Shown here: piece by piece, positions 18,576 to 26,748 of the stretch
Layout: every line of letters starts with the position of its first letter
Numbering within the stretch: position 1 is the first letter of the stretch
Assembly (NCBI GenBank): GCA_002737275.1
Contig: NSIG01000058.1
Coordinates: 1 to 42,301 of the forward strand
Direction: 5' to 3'
DNA: 42,301 nt
Origin: Opitutia bacterium
Lineage (GTDB): Bacteria > Verrucomicrobiota > Verrucomicrobiia > Opitutales > Opitutaceae
Notes under the pieces: generated by a model
What the model was told of the DNA's origin: nothing
The model's database searches: none
Seen by the model: the letters and a program-made list of their open reading frames with translations, nothing else
Position numbers and translations under genes: made by a program

Positions 18576-18902
18576 ATGTCCGAAAAAATTGCCGATCTCA
18601 CCACCGCCGACTTTAAAACCACCGTCGCCTCCGCGACCACTCCCCTGCTTGTAGACTTTTGGGCTCCTTGGTGCGGACCGTGCAAAGCCATCGCGCCGAT
18701 CCTTGAGGAGATTGCGACCGAGATGGACGGCCAAGTGAAAATTGCCAAGGTCAACATCGACGATCACGACACGATCGCCGCCGAATATGGCATCCGCGCC
18801 ATCCCGACCATGCTCCTTTTCAAAGGCGGCAAAGTCGTCGAGCAAATCGTCGGCATGATGCCCAAGGCCGCCCTCAAGGCCAAACTCACCGCCCAGCTCT
18901 AA
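18576..18902 (+). CDS. trxA: Thioredoxin
   Basis: A 108-residue cytoplasmic disulfide reductase with the active site WCGPC (Cys33, Cys36) in VDFWAPWCGPCKAIAPILEE. It also has the cis-proline segment IRAIPTMLLFKGGK and the C-terminal helix typical of TrxA. Length and sequence are normal for the family. A strong intrinsic terminator follows at once. It lies 70 bp after the small scpA-linked gene and could have its own promoter. Confidence 0.97.
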   Translation: MSEKIADLTTADFKTTVASATTPLLVDFWAPWCGPCKAIAPILEEIATEMDGQVKIAKVNIDDHDTIAAEYGIRAIPTMLLFKGGKVVEQIVGMMPKAALKAKLTAQL

Positions 18903-18925
18903 CCGAGCTCTTGGCCAACCCTCCA

Positions 18926-18954
18926 GCCCCGACGCCCACGTCGGGGCTTTTTTG
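18926..18954 (+). terminator. Intrinsic terminator of trxA
   Basis: AGCCCCGACG-CCCA-CGTCGGGGCT forms a perfect 10-bp stem followed by a run of six T. It lies 23 bases after the trxA stop and is the clearest Rho-independent terminator in the window. Confidence 0.93.
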
Positions 18955-18966
18955 TAAACCTCCACC

Positions 18967-19672
18967 ATGAGTTTCCGCCTCCCCACATTTTTGTTCACCG
19001 CGCTCGGCGCTGCCTTCGGACTGAGCGCCACCCCCTCCGCCTTCGGCTTTGCCCAGCTCTGAAAGGAGCGCGACCTCATCATCTAAGAGCACCCGCGGTT
19101 CCATTCGACTTTCCCTTCGGTGGTGCGAAGCCCGAGCGGGGAATTCCTACTCGCTTTTCGCCGCGCGCCTAACCGGAAAGCCTTCGGCGAAGAAAAGAAC
19201 AACCACGTCGATTCCAACCGCCAACTCATGCTCGTGCGCGCCCACGATGGCGTGAGCTGGACGCCGCCCACCCTCATCTATGCTCACGCGATCGGAGGGT
19301 CGCAGGATCCCTGCCTACTGCAGATCAGTGACGGCACCTTGCTCTGCCTGAGCTACGGCTGGACTTTTCTCCGCCCGGCGGAGTCAAGAACCTCAAGCCA
19401 CCTTTCCGACAAAACTACCCGGGCTCTATCTTCACCGGGGGCTATTTTCTACGCTCGGTTGACCGCGCCTAAACGTGGCTAGGCCCGTTTTACCCACCCA
19501 TTTTGCCACCGCCCCCGAAATCATCGTTCGCGTCGACGGCACCACCACCGATCTCGGCTATCCGTGGACCGTGCAACTCGACCCCCGGCACATCCTTGTC
19601 ACCTACTCCCTCAAAGCCGACAGCAAAACTCAGCCTATCGCCGGCGCGATTCTGCGATTGGACTGCGGCCGC
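18967..19672 (+). pseudogene. Sialidase-family (BNR/Asp-box) exported protein, degraded
   Basis: An ATG at 18967 begins a signal peptide (MSFRLPTFLFTALGAAFGLS). In the same frame come a TGA at 19060, then KERDLII, a TAA at 19084 where Tyr is expected, and EHPRFHSTFPSVVRSPSGEF. Sialidase hallmarks follow: the FRRAP motif, SQDPCLLQISDGTLLCLSYGW, and an Asp box SVDR..TWLGPF. The frame shifts near 19380 (into GVKNLKPPFRQNYPGSIF), a TAA at 19470-19472 interrupts the Asp box, and it shifts again near 19490 (into HFATAPEIIVRVDGTTTDLGYP). The remnant ends at the 3' end of menA. Three in-frame stops and two frameshifts make it non-functional. The original was probably a secreted glycan-processing protein of roughly 230 or more residues as preserved. 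Confidence 0.78.
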
Positions 19673-20557
19673 TCAAAACCAGAGCCCGCCGCTCAACAAA
19701 ACCGCATATCCCGCCACCAGTTTTCCCGTGTCGCCCAGCAAGGCGATCAACTCCGCCGGCGTCTCGCTCGCCTTCAATCTCCGCGCCTGTCGCCAAGCGA
19801 CGGGTGCCAGTACCAGCGGTGCCAAGACCCACGGAGAAAATCCTCGAGCCCAGAAAACAAGGGGCAGCGCAAACGCCACCACCAAGGAGGCGTCAAACTG
19901 CGCCCGGGCCGCACCGCGCCCGAAACGTACGACCAACGTCCGCTTCCCCGCCGCTCGATCGGTCTCAACGTCGCGATAGTTGTTCACGACCAAAATATTT
20001 GCCGCCAACAATCCGATCGGGATCGCCGCCAAAATCGCGTTCACCGTCATCTCACCGGCTTGAACAAAAAAAGTCGCGCCGACCGCGACCAGCCCGAAAA
20101 AAATAAATACAAATAGGTCGCCGAGTCCGTTGTATCCCAGTGGAAACGGCCCGCCGGTATACGCCACCCCGCAGGCAATACTCGCCACGCCAATCACGAT
20201 CAGGCCCGGTCCGCCCCACGCGATCAATCCCAGCCCCACCGCAAAAGCCAAAGCAAAGACCGCGACCATCGCCCGCTTCATCACCGCCGGCCGCACCAAA
20301 CCGGCCGCCACCGCCCGTCTCGGCCCCACCCGACTCGCCGAATCGGCTCCTTGAATAAAGTCGTAGTAGTCGTTCGCGAAATTCGTGCCGATCTGGATCA
20401 GGAGCGCAAAGAGCAGACACAAGCCCGCCGCCGCGTAATCGGCGCTGCCCCCGTGAGCCGCCAACGCCGTCCCGACCAGTACCGGAGCCACCGCCGCCGG
20501 CAACGTTTTCGGCCGCGTCGCCTCAATCCAGATCGACCACACCGGTGATTTTTCCAT
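19673..20557 (-). CDS. menA: 1,4-dihydroxy-2-naphthoate polyprenyltransferase
   Basis: A UbiA-superfamily integral membrane prenyltransferase for menaquinone synthesis. It starts MEKSPVWSIWIEATRPKTLPA, matching the usual MenA N-terminus (WIEAxRPxTLPAA). The two prenyl-diphosphate/Mg sites are NFANDYYDFIQGAD and NNYRDVETDRAAGKRT. About eight or nine membrane helices follow. The ATG at 20557 fits the family; a GTG at 20579-20581 would add eight residues and overlap the preceding gene by 11 bases. It is the last gene of the overlapping minus-strand operon. Other men genes are absent from the window. Confidence 0.92.
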   Translation of the reverse strand: MEKSPVWSIWIEATRPKTLPAAVAPVLVGTALAAHGGSADYAAAGLCLLFALLIQIGTNFANDYYDFIQGADSASRVGPRRAVAAGLVRPAVMKRAMVAVFALAFAVGLGLIAWGGPGLIVIGVASIACGVAYTGGPFPLGYNGLGDLFVFIFFGLVAVGATFFVQAGEMTVNAILAAIPIGLLAANILVVNNYRDVETDRAAGKRTLVVRFGRGAARAQFDASLVVAFALPLVFWARGFSPWVLAPLVLAPVAWRQARRLKASETPAELIALLGDTGKLVAGYAVLLSGGLWF

Positions 20558-20570
20558 CGGCTGAAAGACC

Positions 20571-21134
20571 TCAACACCCACGATTAAAAAGCATCACCTG
20601 CTTTCTCGCGAGCAGACTGATCAGCACCGGCAGAAAAAAGGCGAAGAACCCGACAACGACAAACCCGGTGCTCGGCCCATCGAACAAAATCCCAAAGGGC
20701 ACAATCAACGCGGCGTGAATCCCATTAAACGCCGCCGGATCCGGTAGCCCCAGATTCAACGCCCAAATCAGGCCAAGGGCCAAGGCCACCCGCGAGAAAC
20801 CGCCGCGTCCGAACGTCAGACCGTTGACGAAAAAAACCGGGGCAAAAAGAGTCGTTCGTCGGTCGTAACGGATCCACTGCACCCACAGCGCACCCAACAC
20901 GATCGCGGCCTTCAGCCCGATCAACCGTCGCCGGCTGGAATCGAATTCATTTTTGTCCGCATTCTTCAATTGCCGCTCACTCTTGAGCGTCCGCTCGCGC
21001 CCCCCGCTCATCCACTGCCGGGGGAAATAAAGCAGGCTCAGCCCCATCAATAATAGGACGTAATCGATCGTACATGAGGCCACCTCCGCCATCGAGAAAT
21101 CTACCCGCCTCGATGTCAAAGCTGCACTCGTCAC
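20571..21134 (-). CDS. Multi-pass membrane protein of unknown function
   Basis: A 187-residue protein with a hydrophobic segment near the N-terminus (YVLLLMGLSLLYF), a charged cytoplasmic-like stretch (GGRERTLKSERQLKNADKNEFDSSRRR), then about four more hydrophobic segments (AAIVLGALWVQWI, VALALGLIWALNLGL, ALIVPFGILF, FVVVGFFAFFLPVLISLL). No motif that I recognise. Its ATG overlaps the upstream gene's stop (21131-21134, ATGA) and its stop lies beside the menA start, so it belongs to the same operon. A role with the ABC transporter or in the membrane near MenA is possible but unsupported. Confidence 0.8.
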   Translation of the reverse strand: MTSAALTSRRVDFSMAEVASCTIDYVLLLMGLSLLYFPRQWMSGGRERTLKSERQLKNADKNEFDSSRRRLIGLKAAIVLGALWVQWIRYDRRTTLFAPVFFVNGLTFGRGGFSRVALALGLIWALNLGLPDPAAFNGIHAALIVPFGILFDGPSTGFVVVGFFAFFLPVLISLLARKQVMLFNRGC

Positions 21135-21886
21135 TTCGCCCGGTAGCGCTGCTCGGCCGGCACCGCCAACACGTTTTCCAACTCCCGCAACCGCGCCAGC
21201 ACTAGGGGCGCATCCGCCGCGTCATCCTCGGCCGGCAACTGGGGATGCAGCTCTCGCAACCAGGCATAAGCCTCCGCGTTCTTCCCCTGCCTTCGGAGCA
21301 ATTCCCCATAAATGCGCGCCGCATAATACGGTCCCCGCGGTTCCGCCCAAGCGCGGCGATAGCTCTCTGCCGCCGCCGCTAAATCTCCGAGCTTGTTAAG
21401 CTCGATGTTCGCCTGCTCAACCCAGAGCGCAGCCTGTCCCGCCTGCACCCGCCGCGCCGCCTGAATGTGCCTGATTGCCATCTGCGCGTGCTCGACTTCG
21501 AGCCCACGCCGCCGCGTCGCCGATACGACTTCGTAGCCACCTTCCGCCGCGATCCGCCACACCGGCAGGTCGTAGGCGAGAATGCGGGCTCCGTTCAGCC
21601 AGAAATAAACCGGCCGGGGATCCACCGCCACCACCGCGCGGATCAGGGTCTGCGTGCCGGGCAAATCGCGATCCTCCCATCCCGCATACATCCGCAGCCA
21701 AAGAAAATCCGCCGCCAGCGCCTTAAAGCCGCCCAACCAGCCAAACAGCGCCCCGGCCCCCGGCGACTCTGTCATCGTCTCGTTCACCCGAACCTCCTTC
21801 GTCGCCCCGAGCGCATAACGCAGCCCGCCCCCCGCCGCGGCCAGCACCACCAAAACCATCGCCAGCAAATAGACCTTAGACTTCAC
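21131..21886 (-). CDS. Membrane-anchored TPR-like protein
   Basis: From the GTG at 21886 it is 251 residues with an N-terminal membrane anchor (VYLLAMVLVVLAAAGGGL). The body contains KALAADFLWLRMYAGWEDRDLPGTQ and helix pairs reminiscent of tetratricopeptide repeats (GDLAAAAESYRRAWAEPRGPYYAARIYGELL is the clearest, followed by GKNAEAYAWLREL). The chosen start lies 11 bases inside the permease gene, just ahead of its stop, fitting translational coupling; the longer frame would extend inside the permease gene. It is probably an accessory factor of the upstream ABC exporter, by position only. Confidence 0.8.
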   Translation of the reverse strand: MKSKVYLLAMVLVVLAAAGGGLRYALGATKEVRVNETMTESPGAGALFGWLGGFKALAADFLWLRMYAGWEDRDLPGTQTLIRAVVAVDPRPVYFWLNGARILAYDLPVWRIAAEGGYEVVSATRRRGLEVEHAQMAIRHIQAARRVQAGQAALWVEQANIELNKLGDLAAAAESYRRAWAEPRGPYYAARIYGELLRRQGKNAEAYAWLRELHPQLPAEDDAADAPLVLARLRELENVLAVPAEQRYRAK

Positions 21887-22700
21887 GTCGTCGGAAAACG
21901 TAAACCGCCAGCCCCAAAGCCACCGCCGTGTAGCCCGCCGCATAAATCGTCAGGAGCCCCAGCCCTAGCGCTGACACGTCCCCGGCCGCTTCGCCCGCGA
22001 ACCGTTGGAAATCGGGAAAAATCCAGTGGATCAACTTCACCGGCATCAGCATCACACTGGCCCCGCTCCGCTCGTAAGCCCCATGGGCGAAGCCCTGCAA
22101 ATGGCAGATCACGAAACCGGCAAAACCCATCATCACAGCGTAAATCTGCGTCTGGGCGAAGCTCGCCACCAACAAAGTCCCCGCCGCCAACAGCATCAAC
22201 TTGAGCGCGTGCAGCCACGCCGCGACGACTAAGGCGCTATAGTTCACCGCTCCGCCCATGGCAAAGGCCTCGGGCTGCTCCAGTCGCAACCCGGCTTCAC
22301 GCTGCCCTAGCACGACGGCCAACGTCGCGGTCAACGTCCCGCAAAACGTCACCAGCACCACGGCCACGCCGATAAATTTGCCCAACAAAAACTCTGTCCG
22401 CCACACCGGCTTGGCGAGCAGGGTGAGCGCGGTGCGATTCTCAATCTCACTGAAGAAGAGCTGCGCCGTCAGCACGATCGCCAGCACCGCCCCAAACCCC
22501 GCGATCGCCCCATCCCCGAAATCCGCGATGAACTTCAGCTCCGGCGCGCCGAAATTAAAATCCTGCAACCCCCGCACACCCACGACCAAGCCCGCAGCCA
22601 TCAGCACCAACAAACCCACGAGCTTTTGCCGCAGCGCCTCGCGCAACGTGACGGCGGCAATCAATCCCGTGCGTCCCAGTGAAAACGGCACCTTTTTCAA
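21876..22700 (-). CDS. ABC-2-type transporter permease
   Basis: A 274-residue membrane subunit with about six hydrophobic segments. It carries features of ABC-2 permeases: an N-terminal amphipathic TLREALRQKLVGLLVLMAAG, then FFSEIENRTALTLLAKPVWRTEFLLGKFIGV, the usual cytoplasmic-loop signature. I chose TTG 22700 because it forms a TTGA overlap with the ATPase stop and has a strong ribosome site (GGAGG at 22712-22708, 7-nt spacer). An open frame extends to 22817 but that part overlaps the ATPase gene. Together with the ATPase it forms an exporter of unknown substrate. Confidence 0.9.
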   Translation of the reverse strand: MKKVPFSLGRTGLIAAVTLREALRQKLVGLLVLMAAGLVVGVRGLQDFNFGAPELKFIADFGDGAIAGFGAVLAIVLTAQLFFSEIENRTALTLLAKPVWRTEFLLGKFIGVAVVLVTFCGTLTATLAVVLGQREAGLRLEQPEAFAMGGAVNYSALVVAAWLHALKLMLLAAGTLLVASFAQTQIYAVMMGFAGFVICHLQGFAHGAYERSGASVMLMPVKLIHWIFPDFQRFAGEAAGDVSALGLGLLTIYAAGYTAVALGLAVYVFRRREV

Positions 22701-23569
22701 GCGCTTTCCTCCCTTTCGTTCGGCCGATTCCGCGCCACCTGTTCGATAAAAATCTGATCCAGCCGAGTTGATTGGGCCGAGAGTGCCGTCGGCGATTTCC
22801 CCCGGGCGGCCAGCCATTGGTTCAATTCCTCCCGTTCCGCCCCGCTCATGCGATCAGGTCCGCCGCCCTTCGGCATCGTCAGTTCGGCCACCGTTCCGCT
22901 CACCAACAACCGGCCCCGATCCAGAATAGCCACGCGGTCGCAGACCTCCTCGATCTGAGCCAAGAGATGGGAGGTAATCAGCACCGTCTTGCCTTGGGCC
23001 TTTAAGCCGCGAATGAGCGTCGTTATCGCCGCCGTGCCGATCGGATCAACCCCCGCCGTCGGTTCATCAAGGATCACCAGTCTTGGATCGTGCACCAGCG
23101 CCTGCGCCAAACCGATGCGTTGCAGCATCCCCTTCGAATAAGTCCCGACGCGCCGCTCTGCCGCCTCCGTCAGCCCGACCCACGCGATCACCTCCGCCAC
23201 CCGGGCCACCAATTTCGCTCCGCTCAAGCCGCAAATCCGCCCGTAAAACGCCACCAACTCCCGCCCGCTGAGAAAGCGATAAAAGTTCGGCGCTTCGGGC
23301 AGATAGCCTACCGCCACTCGCGATTCCACCCGGTCACTCGGCACGCCAAAAACCCGGCACGCTCCGGCCGTTGGCGCCAACAAACCCAAAATGACCTTGA
23401 TGGTCGTGCTCTTGCCCGAGCCGTTGGGCCCGAGCAGGCCGAACACTTCACCCCCGCCGATGCGCAGGCTCAAGTGGTCCACCGCCCGCAATCGCACCCC
23501 GCGCAGCCCGGTCGCAAAATCCTTGGTCAGCCCTTCCAGCTCCACGGCCGATTCGGTCCCGTCCGTCAT
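22697..23569 (-). CDS. ABC transporter ATP-binding protein
   Basis: A 290-residue ATPase with Walker A GLLGPNGSGKST, Q-loop region GYLPEAPNFYRFLSGRELV, signature TYSKGMLQRIGLAQAL, Walker B RLVILDEPTAGVDP and switch His in ITSHLL. The architecture is that of ABC-2 exporter ATPases (CcmA/DrrA/GldA class). The C-terminal extension after about 225 is variable in this class. Its ATG overlaps the acylphosphatase stop (23566-23569), and its stop overlaps the permease TTG start. Confidence 0.95.
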   Translation of the reverse strand: MTDGTESAVELEGLTKDFATGLRGVRLRAVDHLSLRIGGGEVFGLLGPNGSGKSTTIKVILGLLAPTAGACRVFGVPSDRVESRVAVGYLPEAPNFYRFLSGRELVAFYGRICGLSGAKLVARVAEVIAWVGLTEAAERRVGTYSKGMLQRIGLAQALVHDPRLVILDEPTAGVDPIGTAAITTLIRGLKAQGKTVLITSHLLAQIEEVCDRVAILDRGRLLVSGTVAELTMPKGGGPDRMSGAEREELNQWLAARGKSPTALSAQSTRLDQIFIEQVARNRPNEREESA

Positions 23570-23841
23570 AGCATCTTAAATCCGTTGAATTGACCGGCGC
23601 GAAGTCCGTGACTGCGCTCTGCCTTGCGCACATAGCCGTGCATCCGATCCTCAACCGCAGCGGTAAACGCCTTCACTTCCGCCTCCGCCCCCTCCGCCTC
23701 AAGCTGCACCCGTCCGTCGGCCAGATTAGCGACCACTACCGCCACCTCATACTCCTTCGCGACCTGCAACACGGCATAGCGAAAACCCACGCCTTGGACG
23801 TGGCCTGAAAAGAAAACGTTCTCGTGGTAAACGACTCCCAT
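23566..23841 (-). CDS. acyP: Acylphosphatase
   Basis: A 91-residue enzyme hydrolysing acyl phosphates. It has the family motif FFSGHVQGVGFRY with catalytic Arg21, and Asn39 in VANLADGRVQLEAEG; the 18-residue gap between them is that of the family. The ATG at 23841 gives the normal size; the frame is open to 23898 but those extra residues are not family-like. It is the first gene of the minus-strand overlapping operon leading to menA. Confidence 0.92.
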   Translation of the reverse strand: MGVVYHENVFFSGHVQGVGFRYAVLQVAKEYEVAVVVANLADGRVQLEAEGAEAEVKAFTAAVEDRMHGYVRKAERSHGLRAGQFNGFKML

Positions 23842-23957
23842 GGCCTGCGAACCTAGGCGCCGCCCGGCCCACGATTCAATCCGCAAAACATCGGTCACGG
23901 GACGGGGATTTTTGTTTGCATTCGCCCGGCTCGGCCCCTCCTTTTCTTCACAACCAG

Positions 23958-24665
23958 ATGAGTAACTCTGATTCTGACGGCCCCTCCAACAATGAGTGGG
24001 AAGATCGCGGCGAAGTGGCTTGGAACGAATTCGATTGGGAACGCTACCTGCGCGAGCAGGACGCCTCGATCGCCCGTTACCGCAAACTTTACGAGGCCAA
24101 CGCCGAAAGCCCCAACCGGATAGATAAGGTCGCCGAGCAGATGGGTTGGAGTATCGAAGATTGGACGGAAGAAGGCGGCGAGATTCCGGATTCGGATGAG
24201 GATGACGACGAGGCGGAAGACGACGTGGACTTCGACGCCGAAGACGACGTCTACACGCTGCACAAAAATCCCATTTTCATTTCGACCAAGGCCATCATCG
24301 GCGGCCTGCAGGAAAAGTGGCTGGAGAGCGCGAGCCTCGCCAAGCTTCCCGTTCCGGTTTCCATGGCGCTGCTGAATTCGCTGCACCGCAGCGAAGACCA
24401 ATCCGCGCAGGCAATCCATGCGCTGGACTTTGGCGATTACGCGATGGCGATCAGCCTCTTCAAGCGCGCGCTCAACCTCGTGAACAGCACGTTCGCCCTG
24501 CTGAATTCAGCGGAGACCGCGACGATCCCCGCGGTTGTGGCCTTTCGGGAGCACGCCCAACCCGCGCTCTTTGATCTCCGCGAAATTTGGCTTCGCGTCA
24601 TCAGCGAATGCCGCGAAGAGATTGACCGTCCGCAGGAAGCCGATGAAGACGACGACAAACCATAA
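23958..24665 (+). CDS. Acidic protein of unknown function
   Basis: A 235-residue soluble protein starting at ATG 23958 (MSNSDSDGPSNNEWEDR). It has a strongly acidic linker at about 80-105 (DSDEDDDEAEDDVDFDAEDD) and another acidic tail (EADEDDDKP). The C-terminal half is predicted helical, with a TPR-like pair (DFGDYAMAISLFKRALNLVNS). No signal peptide or membrane segment. I do not recognise the family. It is divergent from acyP, with an approximately 116-bp shared upstream gap. The upstream in-frame ATG at 23916 is less likely because the extra residues lack the style of the rest. Confidence 0.78.
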   Translation: MSNSDSDGPSNNEWEDRGEVAWNEFDWERYLREQDASIARYRKLYEANAESPNRIDKVAEQMGWSIEDWTEEGGEIPDSDEDDDEAEDDVDFDAEDDVYTLHKNPIFISTKAIIGGLQEKWLESASLAKLPVPVSMALLNSLHRSEDQSAQAIHALDFGDYAMAISLFKRALNLVNSTFALLNSAETATIPAVVAFREHAQPALFDLREIWLRVISECREEIDRPQEADEDDDKP

Positions 24666-24749
24666 GGCGGTGTTTTGCGGGGCCAATCGAGGTTTCGCAG
24701 AAACACCTTGCTCTTCGCGGGAACGATTTGTTCGCTAGTAAATTAAGTG

Positions 24750-24841
<92 letters not shown>

Positions 24842-24850
24842 AATTCGAAC

Positions 24851-24878
24851 AAAAGCCCCTGTTAACCAGGGGTTTTTG
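24851..24878 (+). terminator. Intrinsic terminator of tRNA-Ser
   Basis: CCCCTG-TTAAC-CAGGGG (24856-24872) is a 6-bp stem preceded by AAAAG and followed by TTTTT. It lies 14 bases after the tRNA and fits a Rho-independent terminator. Confidence 0.85.
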
Positions 24879-25057
24879 ATTTTAGAGACGGCGAGGTTTT
24901 GATGGGATTCGGCGGAACGGCTAAGTCATCTAATCGGCACAAAGGCCAAGGTTTTTGTTTACTGCGTGTTTACCTGTGCTCCCCAATATTTATCAGACCG
25001 CCCACCCGAGCACCCCTTGGCTCGTGGTTTTCACCAACCCGGCGAGAAAAATGCCTA

Positions 25058-25085
25058 GGGTCAGCAATCCTCCCCCTCTCCGCCA
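25058..25085 (+). repeat. Imperfect copy of the tRNA-Ser 3' end (possible att site)
   Basis: CCCCCTCTCCGCCA at 25072-25085 repeats exactly the last 14 bases of the tRNA gene (24828-24841). The preceding bases (GGGTCAGCAATCCT) are a degenerate version of the T-arm (GGGTTCGAATCC). A partial tRNA 3' duplication downstream of a tRNA gene is the usual footprint of site-specific integration. The stretch 24879-25128 holds no gene and otherwise shows nothing recognisable. No integrase gene is visible in the window. Confidence 0.6.
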
Positions 25086-25128
25086 GTTTTCCGACATCAG
25101 GAACCTCGTGATGTGGAATTAATGGTTT

Positions 25129-26646
25129 CTAATGTTTGGAATACTCGAAGCGATCTATGACTTTTCCGGTGTCGTAGAGCAGAGTTTTCGGATAATACGC
25201 CTCATCAAACGGGCGTGGCCGCGTCGGCCCGCCCCACGTTGACCCTGGCCGGCTTCCCCAATGCCGGCGCGCCCAATGCGGCCCCCGCAAGGGATCCCGG
25301 GTGCGGTTCATCCAAGCCAGTAATTCATCGAGTAATCGTTCCCGTTCAGGGGTGAGCGCCGGATCGTTGACCCGGTTCTGGAGCTCGAGGGGATCGGCCG
25401 CCAAATCGTAGAATTCATCGGTATCGAGCAGGTTGATGACCAGTTTGTAGCGTCCGTCAAAGACACTGCGCATCGGCGCGAACGCGCCAAAACCGTCGTG
25501 GTCAATCTCAAACCGATTGAATTCCATGAAGACAAAATCATTGGTACGCTGGGCCGGATTACGCATCTGGGGCAGTAGCGATCGTCCTTGGAGGATCGAC
25601 GGAGCGGCCATCCCGAAGTAGTCGAGCAGCGTTGGCACCAGATCGATGTGCGATACCGGAGCCTTGGAAACTGAGCCCGCGGGTGACATGCCGGGCCATC
25701 GGACGATGAACGGGATGCGGACAATTTCCTCATACATGCACGGACCTTTGCCAAAGAGACCGTGACCGCCGAACATGTCCCCGTGGTCGCTGGTATGGAT
25801 GACGAGGGCCCCGGGTGTTTCGGCATCGATTGCCTCCATCACCCGACCGACCTGGGAGTCGCAAAAACTGTTGCACGCAAAATGGTGCGGGTGGCGCAAG
25901 TGCGCCTTGCCTCCGATGCGAGCCAATTGGGTCTGATGGGACTCGGTATGCCGGGCCCATTCTTTTTGTGAGAGCGGTTTGTCCGAGAGTGAATCGTCCG
26001 CATTGGGCACGGGAAAGAGGAACTCGTCGAATGCGCTGGCGTAGGGTTCCGGCGCAATGAACGGGTGGTGCGGTTCGTCAATCGACACGACTAAGAGGAA
26101 ATCCCGATCCCGGTGGGCGCGGATGAATTCCCTCGCCCGTTCGGCTATCCGCCAGGCATGGGTGAATTCGGCGGTGATCCCGTGCGCGGCCACGTCTTTG
26201 GGATCCAACACGCGTCGAGAAAGCGCACGCGCTTCGTCATTGGGCAATGACTCGAGGTAGTTTCGTCCATCCAGCCAATAGGCCGGGTCCCAGCCGGGAG
26301 GACAGCGTCCGTCCCCAAAGTAGTCGCTGCCGTCGAGATGCCATTTACCGATGTAACCGGTCGCAAATCCGGCGTCGCTCAGGCGCTGACCGAGGGTGGG
26401 CAGATCGAGGTGGGGCGCCATGTCGTTTCCGAGGACCCCGTTGCTGTGCGGATAAAGCCCCGTAAACAGAGCCGAGCGCGCGGGCCCACAGACCGGCGAG
26501 CACGTGTAGGCACCGTTGAACCGCACACCCTCGGACGCGAGTCGATCGATGTTCGGAGTGCCCAACGCCAACTCCGGGCGGTAGCAACCGACGCAATTGG
26601 CACCCTGAGTGTCGATGAGGAAGAGAACGGTCTGTCGTGTAGCCAT
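25129..26646 (-). CDS. Sulfatase (S1 family), predicted cytoplasmic
   Basis: A 505-residue type I sulfatase that would hydrolyse a sulfate ester from a sugar. The Cys that matures to formylglycine is Cys53 in CGPAR (53-57, the C-x-P-x-R signature), followed by SALFTG. N-terminal metal site residues are in FLIDTQGANCVGCY (a DTQ variant rather than DDQ). The second metal-binding segment is HTSDHGDMFGGHG, and YIGKWH is present. There is no signal peptide, unlike the other two sulfatases here, so it likely acts on imported oligo- or monosaccharides. It is the last gene of the minus-strand arm, 102 bp after the AraC gene. The exact substrate cannot be read from sequence. Confidence 0.95.
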   Translation of the reverse strand: MATRQTVLFLIDTQGANCVGCYRPELALGTPNIDRLASEGVRFNGAYTCSPVCGPARSALFTGLYPHSNGVLGNDMAPHLDLPTLGQRLSDAGFATGYIGKWHLDGSDYFGDGRCPPGWDPAYWLDGRNYLESLPNDEARALSRRVLDPKDVAAHGITAEFTHAWRIAERAREFIRAHRDRDFLLVVSIDEPHHPFIAPEPYASAFDEFLFPVPNADDSLSDKPLSQKEWARHTESHQTQLARIGGKAHLRHPHHFACNSFCDSQVGRVMEAIDAETPGALVIHTSDHGDMFGGHGLFGKGPCMYEEIVRIPFIVRWPGMSPAGSVSKAPVSHIDLVPTLLDYFGMAAPSILQGRSLLPQMRNPAQRTNDFVFMEFNRFEIDHDGFGAFAPMRSVFDGRYKLVINLLDTDEFYDLAADPLELQNRVNDPALTPERERLLDELLAWMNRTRDPLRGPHWARRHWGSRPGSTWGGPTRPRPFDEAYYPKTLLYDTGKVIDRFEYSKH

Positions 26647-26748
26647 AGGAAAAATTTTGATGGGTCAGCGGTGTTTGCCCATCGCACCGCTCGGAAACCT
26701 CGCCACCTGGGGACTCATTAACTCGAACGAATCTGGAGTTGCCGCGCT

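Noticed and set aside
19475-20116. A 213-residue plus-strand open frame
   Set aside because: Its first part is the tail of the sialidase pseudogene and the rest is antisense to menA.
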